Shown here in pieces: positions 28,696-37,701 of a stretch of 64,000 bases of DNA. The notes under the pieces were generated by a model that was not told the origin of the DNA, did not search any database, and was given only the letters and a program-made list of their open reading frames with translations. Position numbers and translations under genes: made by a program. The stretch spans positions 62,001 through 126,000 of the forward strand of contig CALKIV010000028.1 of NCBI GenBank assembly GCA_937995835.1, in the 5' to 3' direction. Source of the stretch: an uncultured Dysgonomonas sp. (GTDB lineage Bacteria > Bacteroidota > Bacteroidia > Bacteroidales > Dysgonomonadaceae). Each line of letters starts with the position of its first letter. Position 1 is the first letter of the stretch.

Positions 28696-28719
28696 GCGTT
28701 CATATAGATCAATTAGAAC

Positions 28720-29760
28720 TTAATCTTCAAAAATAGTCCATTTATCTTTCCACTCTATCACAGGCTTTCCATGTTCGAAAGTTAGTGGTAACCAAACATA
28801 AGTAGAATTGATCAAATCTGTTTTATTCCAACGGTCAAACATTGCAATGTATTCGTCCTGTTTTCCTTCTATTGGCAACACAAATGTGTTTTGAGCATAG
28901 AATGTGCTATCAGCATCTGTGCCCACACAAGGATTGCCCATTGTTGTCCATTTTCCTAATAGCGAATCTGCAACTGCTATTTCTGCCACATTAGGATCCC
29001 ACCCTGAACAGCCTGAAGACAAAATATAATATTTTCCTGCATGCTTAAAAACAGCTGGTGCTTCGCGAGACTCATTTACAAAATTGCGAGTAAAAACACC
29101 TGTATGTTGTGTATATTCATCATTTAGCAGACCGATATACAACGTCTTATTCCATTCTGAAGAGTAAATATGGTAAGCTCGTCCATCATCATCTTTGAAG
29201 ATTGTTTGATCCCGACTATCTTCTCCATTAGGCTTAAACGAGCCTAAATAAGTGAACTTACCGGTTGGAGAATCTGAGACAGCCACACCTGCGTGTGCTT
29301 TTTCATAATCTGGACTTTCAATATGCATCCACATGACAAATTTCTTTGTCTTTTCATTATAAATAACTTTTGGACGCTCAATCACTTGCGAAGGATGTAA
29401 ATCGGATGTAGGATCTTCAGGCGTACTTGGCAATACTACCCCCTCAAACTTCCAATCTGTCAAGTTTTTGGATGAATAGCATGCAACCCCTCCTGCATCG
29501 GCACGCCAGCACTCCCATGTGTCCACCCACTCCAATAAATAAGTTGAATCTCCCTTATGTTCTCCGTACCAATAGTATATTCCTTCATGAAACATTATCC
29601 CTCCTCCATGAGCATTGATTCTGTTTCCATCAGTATCTTTCCACTCTATACCAGAAATAATTTCGCCTTGGGGCACCTGTGCTACTTGTTTGCTACAAGC
29701 AAATCCGATAAAGCTTATCAAGCCTATCGATAAAAAAATGACTGTTTTTAATTTATTCAT
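28720..29760 (-). CDS. GH43 family glycosidase lipoprotein
   Basis: 346 residues, lipoprotein signal ending GFAC. Five-bladed propeller with the catalytic triad region visible: DTDGNRINAHGGGIMFHEGIYYWYGEH near residue 43, SRDQTIFKDDDGRAYHIYSSEW near 180, and REAPAVFKHAGKYYILSSGCSGWDPN near 230 where the Glu of SREAP fits the catalytic acid. The sequence resembles the GH43_34/GH43_24 groups, which include beta-galactan and galactofuranose enzymes, so a galactosidase or arabinofuranosidase is plausible. It is separated from the GH3 gene by 186 bp and a hairpin, so its expression may be partly independent. Confidence 0.82.
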   Translation of the reverse strand: MNKLKTVIFLSIGLISFIGFACSKQVAQVPQGEIISGIEWKDTDGNRINAHGGGIMFHEGIYYWYGEHKGDSTYLLEWVDTWECWRADAGGVACYSSKNLTDWKFEGVVLPSTPEDPTSDLHPSQVIERPKVIYNEKTKKFVMWMHIESPDYEKAHAGVAVSDSPTGKFTYLGSFKPNGEDSRDQTIFKDDDGRAYHIYSSEWNKTLYIGLLNDEYTQHTGVFTRNFVNESREAPAVFKHAGKYYILSSGCSGWDPNVAEIAVADSLLGKWTTMGNPCVGTDADSTFYAQNTFVLPIEGKQDEYIAMFDRWNKTDLINSTYVWLPLTFEHGKPVIEWKDKWTIFED

Positions 29761-29874
29761 AAATCTTTGTTATTATATTTTCGGTTATACAACGATTCTA
29801 CCTGTTGCATACAAATATGCACGATATTAGGCAAGACTAATAACACAATACTGCCATTTACTAGCACATAAAAA

Positions 29875-29919
29875 GATATGTCTACCAATGCATCGTAGAG
29901 GGGCATTAATAGACATATC
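29875..29919 (-). terminator. Hairpin between GH3 and GH43 genes
   Basis: 10 bp perfect outer stem (GATATGTCTA with TAGACATATC) plus an inner 5 bp stem, 28 nt after the GH3 stop on the minus strand and followed by five T residues. Confidence 0.6.
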
Positions 29920-29946
29920 AAAAAAAATGAAGGTTATATTATTTTT

Positions 29947-32190
29947 TCACTCTACTAACTGAAAATTTTCTGTTATTTCAGCCTGACTGTCTCCTCCTAT
30001 CCATAAAGAGAATGTTCCAAGTTCTGCTCTTTTGGATAAATCTCGACCATAAAAAGCTAAATCATCTGCTGAAAGGATAAAGGTTACTTTTTTTGTTTCC
30101 CCAGCCTTCAATGATATACGCTGAAAACCTTTCAATTCTTTTACCGGACGAACAACTGAGGCCACCAAGTCTCGCACGTAGAGTTGAACAACTTCTGTTC
30201 CCTCAACCTGACTCGTATTCTTCAATAGAACACTTATTTCCAAGCTGTCTGACACACTTATTTGCTTAGAGGATAGAGATAGATCAGAGTATTCGAACTT
30301 GCTATACGACAACCCATAACCAAAAGGATATAGTGGTGCTACGCCAGAGTCTAAATAGCGCGACACATCCCCTACAGAACTCTGTATTATATCCTCACGA
30401 TCCTCAAAGATTGTATTTACCGTTGCAGGAGCAGGTCTACCGGTGTTGTTATGGTTATAATACAGAGGTATTTGACCAACCTCTTTTACAAATGTCACTG
30501 GTAGCTTACCACTTGGGTTCTCTTTTCCAAACAGAAGATCAAGCACTGCTGGCCCCCCCATGGTTCCCGGATGGAAACAATATAACACTGCATCTGCATA
30601 AGCAAGATCTCGTTCAATGGTCAATGGACGTCCAGCCATAACCACAACTACTACGGGCTTACCGGCTTTTTTCGCCTCCTGAATCAACTCAGACTGTTTA
30701 CCTATCAGGTTGATGTTAGATAAAGAATGAGCTTCACCCGACAAGCGAGATTCTTCACCAACAAACACAACAGCAACATCTGCCTGCTGTAGCGTCTGAC
30801 GCACTTTATTAAAATCTTTGGTATCAAGATCTGTTGACGTCTTTAGAATTGGTAAATAATTATATTTTATGTCCTTAAACTCTCCATATTCTTTCAGAGC
30901 TCTGATTGGAGTAATGGTATATTCTGCTTCTCCATCAAACACCCATGTCCCCATCTGGTCGTGTGGAGCATCTGCCATAGGTCCTATTATAGCAATCTTC
31001 TGATTTCGTTTTAGAGGCAATAGACCGTCATTTTTCAACAATACTGCTGACTTTACTGCGGCAGCTCTCGCCTTTCGGAGATGGTCTTGGTCATAGAGCA
31101 TTGATTTTTTTTGCTGTGTCACGTATGGATTTTCGAAGAGTCCAAGTTTAAACTTTAGAGCCAAAACATATCGGACAGCATTATCAATATCTGTGATGGA
31201 TACCTTGCCCTCATCTAGCAATTCTTGCAAATACTTAACATAAAACTGGGTGTTCATTTCCATGTCCAATCCAGCATTAGCTGATAGCCTAGCTGCATCT
31301 TTGCCATCAGTAGCAAAGCCATGAGTAATCATCTCACCCACAGAGTTCCAGTCTGAAACGACCATCCCTTTAAATTTCATTTCGTCACGTAAAATGTTTT
31401 TAAGCAAATATTTATCTCCTGAGGGAGGTACTCCATCATTGTCGTTAAAAGACGTCATCACTGTAGCCACACCTGCATCAATAGCTTTCTGAAAAGGCAC
31501 TAAATAAGTGTTTAGTAAAGAGAGAGGTGTTATACTTATGCTATTATAGTCTCGTCCTCCCTCTGCAGCTCCATAGCCTACAAAATGCTTGGCACAAGCA
31601 GCTAAAGCAGTGGGAGAGGTAAGGTCTTCACCTTGAAAACCTTTGATCATGGCTTCGCCCAATTTTGCTGACAAGTAAGGATCTTCTCCCAAGCTCTCTG
31701 CTATTCTACCCCAACGAGCATCGCGAGCAATGTCAATCATTGGAGCAAATGTCCATCTAATGCCATTTTCGGAAGCCTCGATAGCAGCTACACGAGCTCC
31801 TTCTTCAATTGTTTTGGGGTCAAACGAGCAGGCTTGTCCAAGAGGAATTGGAAAAATAGTTTTGTAGCCATGAATAACATCACGTGCAATGAGCAATGGT
31901 ATACCGAGGCGGCTTTCTTTTACTGCTGTTTCTTGCAATTTGTTTACAGTTGTAGCATCCCATACATTGAGCAGGGAACCAATATTTCCTTTTTTAACAC
32001 TATTCAGGAGATCGTCATCCAGATTATCAAAATTGAGCTGATTCATCTGTCCTATCTTTTCTTCAAGTGTCATCTTTTCCAATAAGGATTCCACTCTCTG
32101 ATCGACACTTAGTGCTTGAGCATATGCAACCGACAATAGAAGGAGATTGCATACAACTCCTAGAAGCAACGCTTTAAATCTTGTTTTCAT
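29947..32190 (-). CDS. GH3 beta-glycosidase (BglX-like)
   Basis: 747 residues, signal peptide ending SVAYAQA. Full GH3 layout: N-terminal TIM barrel (IPLLIARDVIHGYKTIFP; ALAACAKHFVGYGAAEGGRDYN), the nucleophile Asp in GMVVSDWNSVGEM near residue 278, an alpha/beta sandwich (LPLKRNQKIAIIGPMAD) and a C-terminal fibronectin-III-like domain (YPFGYGLSYSKFEYSDL; ELKGFQRISLKAGETKKVTF). GH3 enzymes of this type remove terminal beta-glucose or beta-xylose from oligosaccharides in the periplasm. It begins 23 bp after the end of the interrupted HTCS2, so it is co-transcribed with it. Confidence 0.95.
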   Translation of the reverse strand: MKTRFKALLLGVVCNLLLLSVAYAQALSVDQRVESLLEKMTLEEKIGQMNQLNFDNLDDDLLNSVKKGNIGSLLNVWDATTVNKLQETAVKESRLGIPLLIARDVIHGYKTIFPIPLGQACSFDPKTIEEGARVAAIEASENGIRWTFAPMIDIARDARWGRIAESLGEDPYLSAKLGEAMIKGFQGEDLTSPTALAACAKHFVGYGAAEGGRDYNSISITPLSLLNTYLVPFQKAIDAGVATVMTSFNDNDGVPPSGDKYLLKNILRDEMKFKGMVVSDWNSVGEMITHGFATDGKDAARLSANAGLDMEMNTQFYVKYLQELLDEGKVSITDIDNAVRYVLALKFKLGLFENPYVTQQKKSMLYDQDHLRKARAAAVKSAVLLKNDGLLPLKRNQKIAIIGPMADAPHDQMGTWVFDGEAEYTITPIRALKEYGEFKDIKYNYLPILKTSTDLDTKDFNKVRQTLQQADVAVVFVGEESRLSGEAHSLSNINLIGKQSELIQEAKKAGKPVVVVVMAGRPLTIERDLAYADAVLYCFHPGTMGGPAVLDLLFGKENPSGKLPVTFVKEVGQIPLYYNHNNTGRPAPATVNTIFEDREDIIQSSVGDVSRYLDSGVAPLYPFGYGLSYSKFEYSDLSLSSKQISVSDSLEISVLLKNTSQVEGTEVVQLYVRDLVASVVRPVKELKGFQRISLKAGETKKVTFILSADDLAFYGRDLSKRAELGTFSLWIGGDSQAEITENFQLVE

Positions 32191-32213
32191 ATGTTTTATA
32201 TTGTTCTTATTAA

Positions 32214-32819
32214 TTATTCTTTCTTCTGAAAATTATTTCTATAATTTTTGGGTGTATCCTTATACAGATCTTTAAAACACTTCGTGAAATAGTGAGCCTG
32301 ATTGAAACCAGTCAGATAAGCTATTTCAGAGATGGGCAAATCTGTCTTTTTAAGCATATCGGCAGCCTTTCGCAAACGAATATTGCGAATGAAAACATTG
32401 GGAGTTTCTCCAATCATTAGTTTAAATTTTCGATGCAATACGGTCTTACTCAAATTCATTTCCGTAGCAAATTCTTCGATATTAAAGTTTTCTTCCATCA
32501 AGTGCTCTTCTATCACTTTCACGGCTTTGTTTAAGAAGTCATCTTCCGGCGAACTTACCTCTTCTTGATCTCCATCATGCTGAGAGAACAGTAACTTAGA
32601 GGCAATTTGCTTTCTACGTTGCTCGCGAGTGGTGTATACATTCTGTATTTGAGAAATAAGGATATCCGGATTAAATGGCTTCTTAATATAAAAATCAGCT
32701 CCAGCTTTATAGCCCATCATTTCATCTTCTGACGACGATTTTGCTGACAGCAGAATAACAAATACATCAGAATACATCGGAGTTTGCTTGATGGTAGAAC
32801 ACAATGTCAACCCATCCAT
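32214..32819 (-). CDS. HTCS2, C-terminal fragment (part 2 of interrupted gene)
   Basis: 201 residues, opening with an ATG directly after the in-frame TAA that ends part 1. It continues the same reading frame: second half of the receiver domain (MDGLTLCSTIKQTP, then the conserved Lys in FYIKKPFNPDIL) and a complete AraC-type helix-turn-helix domain (FNIEEFATEMNLSKTVLHRK, then ISEIAYLTGFNQAHYFTKCFK). The phospho-acceptor Asp is in part 1, so this piece alone cannot be phosphorylated normally. If made by re-initiation it would be a free DNA-binding fragment; if not, the regulator is dead. Confidence 0.85.
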   Translation of the reverse strand: MDGLTLCSTIKQTPMYSDVFVILLSAKSSSEDEMMGYKAGADFYIKKPFNPDILISQIQNVYTTREQRRKQIASKLLFSQHDGDQEEVSSPEDDFLNKAVKVIEEHLMEENFNIEEFATEMNLSKTVLHRKFKLMIGETPNVFIRNIRLRKAADMLKKTDLPISEIAYLTGFNQAHYFTKCFKDLYKDTPKNYRNNFQKKE

Positions 32820-35800
32820 TTAGGGCATCATCACATCGGAAATGACAATCTCAGGCAAGTTATTTTTAATAAAATCCAGAGCCTCTACACCATTGGAAGC
32901 AACTGCAATATTAAAGTATACAGATAGTTTTTTCTTCAAATAGTTTCTCAACTCGTCATTGTCTTCCACAAGCAGTATCGAAAATTGTTCTCCTGTATTT
33001 TCATCCATACTTATATGCTCTGCTTCAGGCATTGGCTCCACCTGTTTGATAGGAAGAGTTATAGACACCTTAGTACCCTCACTTGTCTTAGATTCAATCT
33101 CAATTTCACCTCCCATCAGATTGACAAACTTGCGAACGGTGTATAGACCAAGACCCAAACCTTTCTTTGTCTCAGTTTTATTTTCTCTATAAAACTTCTC
33201 AAATATTTTATCTTGATTTTCTTGCTCAATGCCCACTCCCGTATCTTGCACTTCCAAACGCACCTCTTGTGAGTTTGAACTATAAGTTAATGAAACAAGG
33301 ATTGAACCTTCTGGATCTGTATATTTTAAAGAGTTGCTTATCAGATTATACAATATGCGTTCCAGCTTGATTGAATCTATCATTACATACAAGGTACTAA
33401 CATTCGACTCGTAATGCATTTCGATGCGATTAGACTTAACCATGTAGTCAAAAGCATTGACTATAATCTGAGTAAATGAGACTAACTCGACCTGTTTTTC
33501 TTTAATGTCTACATCAATCAGTTCAGCTCGTTTAAAATCTAATATTCCACTAAATATGTCAGAAAGTAATGTTGCATTTTTATAGACAATTTTAAGTTTC
33601 TCAAGCTGTTCTTCATCCATATCTTCATCTTTCATCAGATCATTAATAGGAGCTATGATCAGAGAAAAAGGAGTGAGCAGATCATGAGAAAGACCAGCAA
33701 AGAATGTTTCCTTCTCCAAAATAAGTTCTTCTTTATTCTTTCTTTCTATATATTTCAACCGCTGTATCTGACGTTTTCTGTAGTAGTTTCTGATATATAA
33801 GAAGATAGAAAAAAGCACGAATAAAACAGCCAATGCAAAAAACACATATGCTGTGGTCGTCCTCCACCATGGTGGAGTTATAGTTATATGCAAACTCCAA
33901 ATGGGTGCATTTTCTTGACTAGAGGATAAGTTATTCAGGCGAACATAGAGATTATAATCTCCTGGGGGAAGTTGCGAGAACGTTAAAGGTTTGCTTATAT
34001 CCAAATATTGCCAATCGTCTCCAAATCCCTGTATCTGATATTGATAGGTATTGTTGTAATTGTTCCACTCTAGCTCAACGAAAGAGAAGCCTATCCATTT
34101 ACATTTATGTGACAAGCTTATAGAATTTATATATTCCGTATCCTCTGTTAAGACTACCTGTCCATATATTTCTTCCCCTACTTCCACCTTCTGATGATCC
34201 ACCTCTAGCTCTGTCAGCACTATGCGTGCCTGATAAGGTTGATTTAATAAAATCTTAGAAGCAATAAGTAAAAGATTATCAGCACCACCAAAAGCTATAT
34301 ATTCTTTATCATCAATATTCATCGTGCATGATGACAAAAATATATGCTTATTAGCTTCTCCCGGATTAATCTCCTTTAGTTCTTTGCTGTCATCTGTATA
34401 ACAAAAAATTCTGTTACCAACCGAAAACCACAAATTGTTATAGGGGTCTAGTTCCACATTGCGCATAGCTCCATCAGGCAGCATAGTAGCAGTAAAGGGA
34501 TTAGTCAACTCGTTAGACTTATTAGAATAATCTAACTGTCTTAGACCATTGGATGTGCCCAACCACAAACAACCATTCTTTTTATCATCTACTAGGCTAT
34601 ATATCATTTCGGGAACTTCTTCTCCATAGCGTTGAGCTTTATTGGTCAGAGGATTAAATAAATAGAGTCCTCCGTGCGAGGCTACCCAAAGTTGTCCTGC
34701 AACTGTTTCGGCAAAGCCCGTGATTTCGTCCATTCCTAAGGAGTCGTAATGCGTATAGTCTGTGAATGTTTTTTTAAGGTTATCAAACTTCATTGACACC
34801 AACCCAAATTGCTTCGTACCAATCCAATATGTTTTTGTACTGCTTCTGAATATGGAAGTCACCTTCCCAAAGTTTTTGTCTACATGATATGCTCTGAGAG
34901 AAAAGTCTACTTCTCTTCCTTTGGTTAATGGGGCATATTGCATTCCAATATCATCATTGCCTACAATTAAGACATCATCATCTTTGTATATCGAAAGTAT
35001 ATATTTGTAAAATAGTTCATCACTATTCTTTATCTGTTTGGAATACAATTTTTGTTTATTTCCATCATATAGATAAAGCCCATCTCCCTGTGTTCCAATG
35101 AGAATATTGTTACTTCCTAAGTCTTGTAGAGTGTAAGCTGCTGAGTAACCATTGCTGTTGATTGGAGACAAATGTTTAATGCCATCATCATTATCCTTTA
35201 GCTCATACAGCCCATTGCCATAAGTACCCACCCATAGCTTATTCTGACGATCTCTAAAAAAAGATAAGATTACCGGTGCATTACTCAACAAAGACTGAGA
35301 CGAAGCAGGGTGTTTGGTGTTTATCACTTTCAGTCCATTGCCCCAGGTTCCTAAATATAAGTGCGAATCGGAGGATGGAAAGATGCGATACACGTTGCCA
35401 ATACCACTGCCAACGGATTTTTCATGATGTTTGCATACATCTTCGTTCCATTCTATTTTATGTAAGCCATCTGCCCATGTAGAAAAATATAGACTGTTCT
35501 TTTCGCCGACATCTAACAGTTGGGTGAGTCCATAATCATTCTCCGAAATTTTAATTTCCTTTCGTTCTTCTATATCATACAAAAAATATCCCAGATAGGT
35601 TCCTACCCATAATTTTCCTACAGGTTTTTCTATAATACTTGATATTATGCTATTATCATAGTGATGCGATACTTTGAAGGATAACTCCTGATCGTTGCTT
35701 GGCTCTAGTTGATATAAACCATCCTCCCAACTGCCCAGCCAAATACTGCCTTGAGAGTCTTCGAAAATAGAAATAACACGTTGAGGATAAGACGCTACGA

Positions 35801-36146
35801 TTTCACTGATATGCGTAAACTTATTTTTACGAGGATCGAATATATCCACTCCCCCCGACTTGAAGCCGATCCAAAGATAGCCTTTAGAGTCGAACATCAG
35901 AGATTCTATGTTATTTTCTGTAAGGCTATTACCAGAAACATCATCATGTCGATAGACTTTAAATCCTTTGCCATCGAAGCGATTCAGTCCATCATTGGTA
36001 GCAATCCACAGATAGTTTTCGTTTTCGCAGATTGCCGTCACATCCATCCCCGACAGTCCATCAACAGTAGTGTAGTGTCGAAAACCTTGGGCGTGTAGCG
36101 CTAAGGCAACAAACGAAACTAAAAAGATAAACATCAATCGCTTCAT
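32820..36146 (-). CDS. HTCS2 sensor, N-terminal part (gene interrupted by in-frame stop)
   Basis: 1108 residues from MKRLMFIFLVSFVALALHAQG; a start 45 bp upstream is in frame but would bury this signal peptide. Propeller repeats (WLGTSNGLRQLD and many like it), a Y_Y_Y domain, a membrane helix near 800 (YVFFALAVLFVLFSIFLYI), HisKA with His in AGLSHDLLTPFSL (about 819), HATPase (VQDTGVGIEQENQDKIFEKF) and a receiver that stops right after VISDVMMP, where a TAA replaces the residue before MDG. Intact HTCS proteins have Lys, Glu or similar here, one base from TAA. It sits 65 bp after the clan-A glycosidase gene, so it is inside the operon rather than at its edge. Confidence 0.9.
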   Translation of the reverse strand: MKRLMFIFLVSFVALALHAQGFRHYTTVDGLSGMDVTAICENENYLWIATNDGLNRFDGKGFKVYRHDDVSGNSLTENNIESLMFDSKGYLWIGFKSGGVDIFDPRKNKFTHISEIVASYPQRVISIFEDSQGSIWLGSWEDGLYQLEPSNDQELSFKVSHHYDNSIISSIIEKPVGKLWVGTYLGYFLYDIEERKEIKISENDYGLTQLLDVGEKNSLYFSTWADGLHKIEWNEDVCKHHEKSVGSGIGNVYRIFPSSDSHLYLGTWGNGLKVINTKHPASSQSLLSNAPVILSFFRDRQNKLWVGTYGNGLYELKDNDDGIKHLSPINSNGYSAAYTLQDLGSNNILIGTQGDGLYLYDGNKQKLYSKQIKNSDELFYKYILSIYKDDDVLIVGNDDIGMQYAPLTKGREVDFSLRAYHVDKNFGKVTSIFRSSTKTYWIGTKQFGLVSMKFDNLKKTFTDYTHYDSLGMDEITGFAETVAGQLWVASHGGLYLFNPLTNKAQRYGEEVPEMIYSLVDDKKNGCLWLGTSNGLRQLDYSNKSNELTNPFTATMLPDGAMRNVELDPYNNLWFSVGNRIFCYTDDSKELKEINPGEANKHIFLSSCTMNIDDKEYIAFGGADNLLLIASKILLNQPYQARIVLTELEVDHQKVEVGEEIYGQVVLTEDTEYINSISLSHKCKWIGFSFVELEWNNYNNTYQYQIQGFGDDWQYLDISKPLTFSQLPPGDYNLYVRLNNLSSSQENAPIWSLHITITPPWWRTTTAYVFFALAVLFVLFSIFLYIRNYYRKRQIQRLKYIERKNKEELILEKETFFAGLSHDLLTPFSLIIAPINDLMKDEDMDEEQLEKLKIVYKNATLLSDIFSGILDFKRAELIDVDIKEKQVELVSFTQIIVNAFDYMVKSNRIEMHYESNVSTLYVMIDSIKLERILYNLISNSLKYTDPEGSILVSLTYSSNSQEVRLEVQDTGVGIEQENQDKIFEKFYRENKTETKKGLGLGLYTVRKFVNLMGGEIEIESKTSEGTKVSITLPIKQVEPMPEAEHISMDENTGEQFSILLVEDNDELRNYLKKKLSVYFNIAVASNGVEALDFIKNNLPEIVISDVMMP

Positions 36147-36211
36147 AAAATATACTTTAGGTGAGAAAAAATCTGATTGTAATTTAACCAATTTGATCAG
36201 CTTTTCACATC

Positions 36212-37663
36212 TTAACTGATTATATATTCCAGAACTGTTATTGAATAAGCCTTAAGAGATATTCTTTCTCCCTCTGTTTGTTTCTTTTTCCATACGGGAG
36301 CTATGTCATCCGATGTTTTTCCATAATATTCCCATCCATGAGGTAATGATTTTAGTTCATGGTTCTTAATATTTAATTTTATATCAACATCTTCTGATCC
36401 TTTATTTATTGCATATACGAAAAGTTTGTTTTGATCCTTATCCAAACTAGAGTAAGTAACTATGAAATCAGATGAAGACTGACTTTTGATCATTTGCTTG
36501 CCAAGATAATTGCCCCATATCTTCATTGCTTGCCCCGTAGGCGTCAGATTTCCCTCTCTGTCCAAGGCGTCATGATCGGTATAAGGATTGTCAGTGGCAT
36601 TATTTATCCATCTGGTATTCCAAAAACACATAAAATCTATTTGAGGTTGCATCAATAGCTGCCCTGTCATATCAAATGTAACGATTGCATGCCCCATATC
36701 ATTCGTCGCTTTCCATAGACCAAACCAATCTATCGTGCCATATTCAGCCACAATCATTTTCCATCTTTCCAATTGTTCTTTGTTTGCATACTTATTCAAT
36801 GCATTTAGGGCGGTTTGAGCAGGCCAAATCAAACATTTAGTAGAGTCCTTATAAGTTTCATAACCATCCACAAAATCGAATACTCCATAATTGCTAACAC
36901 ACAAACCATCTATGTGGTCGCCTGCTTTTGTTATTACGGTTTCAAAAAACTCCTCTTTCTCTCCATTAGGGATCACCAAAATGGAGGGATCAACTGCCTT
37001 CATCGCTTTCGAAAAATCTATTACATCTTGTGCATAGATATCAGCAGTGGAGTTTATATTATTCTTGTGCCAACTTTCATTACCGATCATCCAGTAACGA
37101 ATGTTGTACCCTTTTTTGATGTTAGCATATCGCACCCATTCGGTGGCATGCTCTATTAGTTTTTCTCGTTTTGCCGATCGTTTCCCCTTTTCCGGAGGTA
37201 ATAGATATCGGTCTGCTGCTACTACGATAATTGGCTCAGCACCAACAGAGTCACAGATTTGCATAAATTCGTCAAAATCAAGTGGATCATATAGTAACTC
37301 TCCCTCTTCGGACAACATGCCTGTGTAAGCCTCTATACCAATTGTGCGTGAGGCAGTAGGTTCAGATTTGCCGTAAGGAGGAGAACTAAACATATAGACA
37401 TCCGATTTTTCGCCACCCGGATAGCGTAGATATTTAACTCCCATATCGGACAAAGCTTCTACCATACTACGCTCAGTATGTTCATAGTAGTCTCCATCCA
37501 TGAAGTAGTTTAAGTTTATGCCTATCGGATGATTTGACACATCGCTCACTATACTATCAGGATAGACATTCAATGATGCCAGATTGTTCAGTGATTCTTT
37601 CTGACAAGAAAGCAAACTAAACAGCATTGTAACTATCAAAAAAAGGTATTTATTTCTAGTCAT
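36212..37663 (-). CDS. Clan GH-A glycosidase lipoprotein (GH51/GH39-like)
   Basis: 483 residues, lipoprotein signal ending LLSC. TIM-barrel features of clan GH-A: GVKYLRYPGGEKSDVYMF near residue 73, the acid/base Glu in YWMIGNESWHKN near 194, and a nucleophile candidate Glu in IVAEYGTIDW near 305. A C-terminal beta domain (KLFVYAINKGSEDVDIKLNI; AYSITVLEYIIS) follows as in GH51 arabinofuranosidases. Family membership (GH51, GH39 or a new relative) is uncertain and the sugar released is unknown; alpha-L-arabinofuranose would fit pectic side chains. Confidence 0.65.
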   Translation of the reverse strand: MTRNKYLFLIVTMLFSLLSCQKESLNNLASLNVYPDSIVSDVSNHPIGINLNYFMDGDYYEHTERSMVEALSDMGVKYLRYPGGEKSDVYMFSSPPYGKSEPTASRTIGIEAYTGMLSEEGELLYDPLDFDEFMQICDSVGAEPIIVVAADRYLLPPEKGKRSAKREKLIEHATEWVRYANIKKGYNIRYWMIGNESWHKNNINSTADIYAQDVIDFSKAMKAVDPSILVIPNGEKEEFFETVITKAGDHIDGLCVSNYGVFDFVDGYETYKDSTKCLIWPAQTALNALNKYANKEQLERWKMIVAEYGTIDWFGLWKATNDMGHAIVTFDMTGQLLMQPQIDFMCFWNTRWINNATDNPYTDHDALDREGNLTPTGQAMKIWGNYLGKQMIKSQSSSDFIVTYSSLDKDQNKLFVYAINKGSEDVDIKLNIKNHELKSLPHGWEYYGKTSDDIAPVWKKKQTEGERISLKAYSITVLEYIIS

Positions 37664-37701
37664 TGAGTTTATTATATTGTCCGATATGGAAGTTTTTTCT
37701 T

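Noticed and set aside
32820..32822. Stop-codon recoding to explain the HTCS2 stop
   Set aside because: All other genes in the window end normally, several at TAA, and no stop is read through elsewhere; mutation or base error is simpler.
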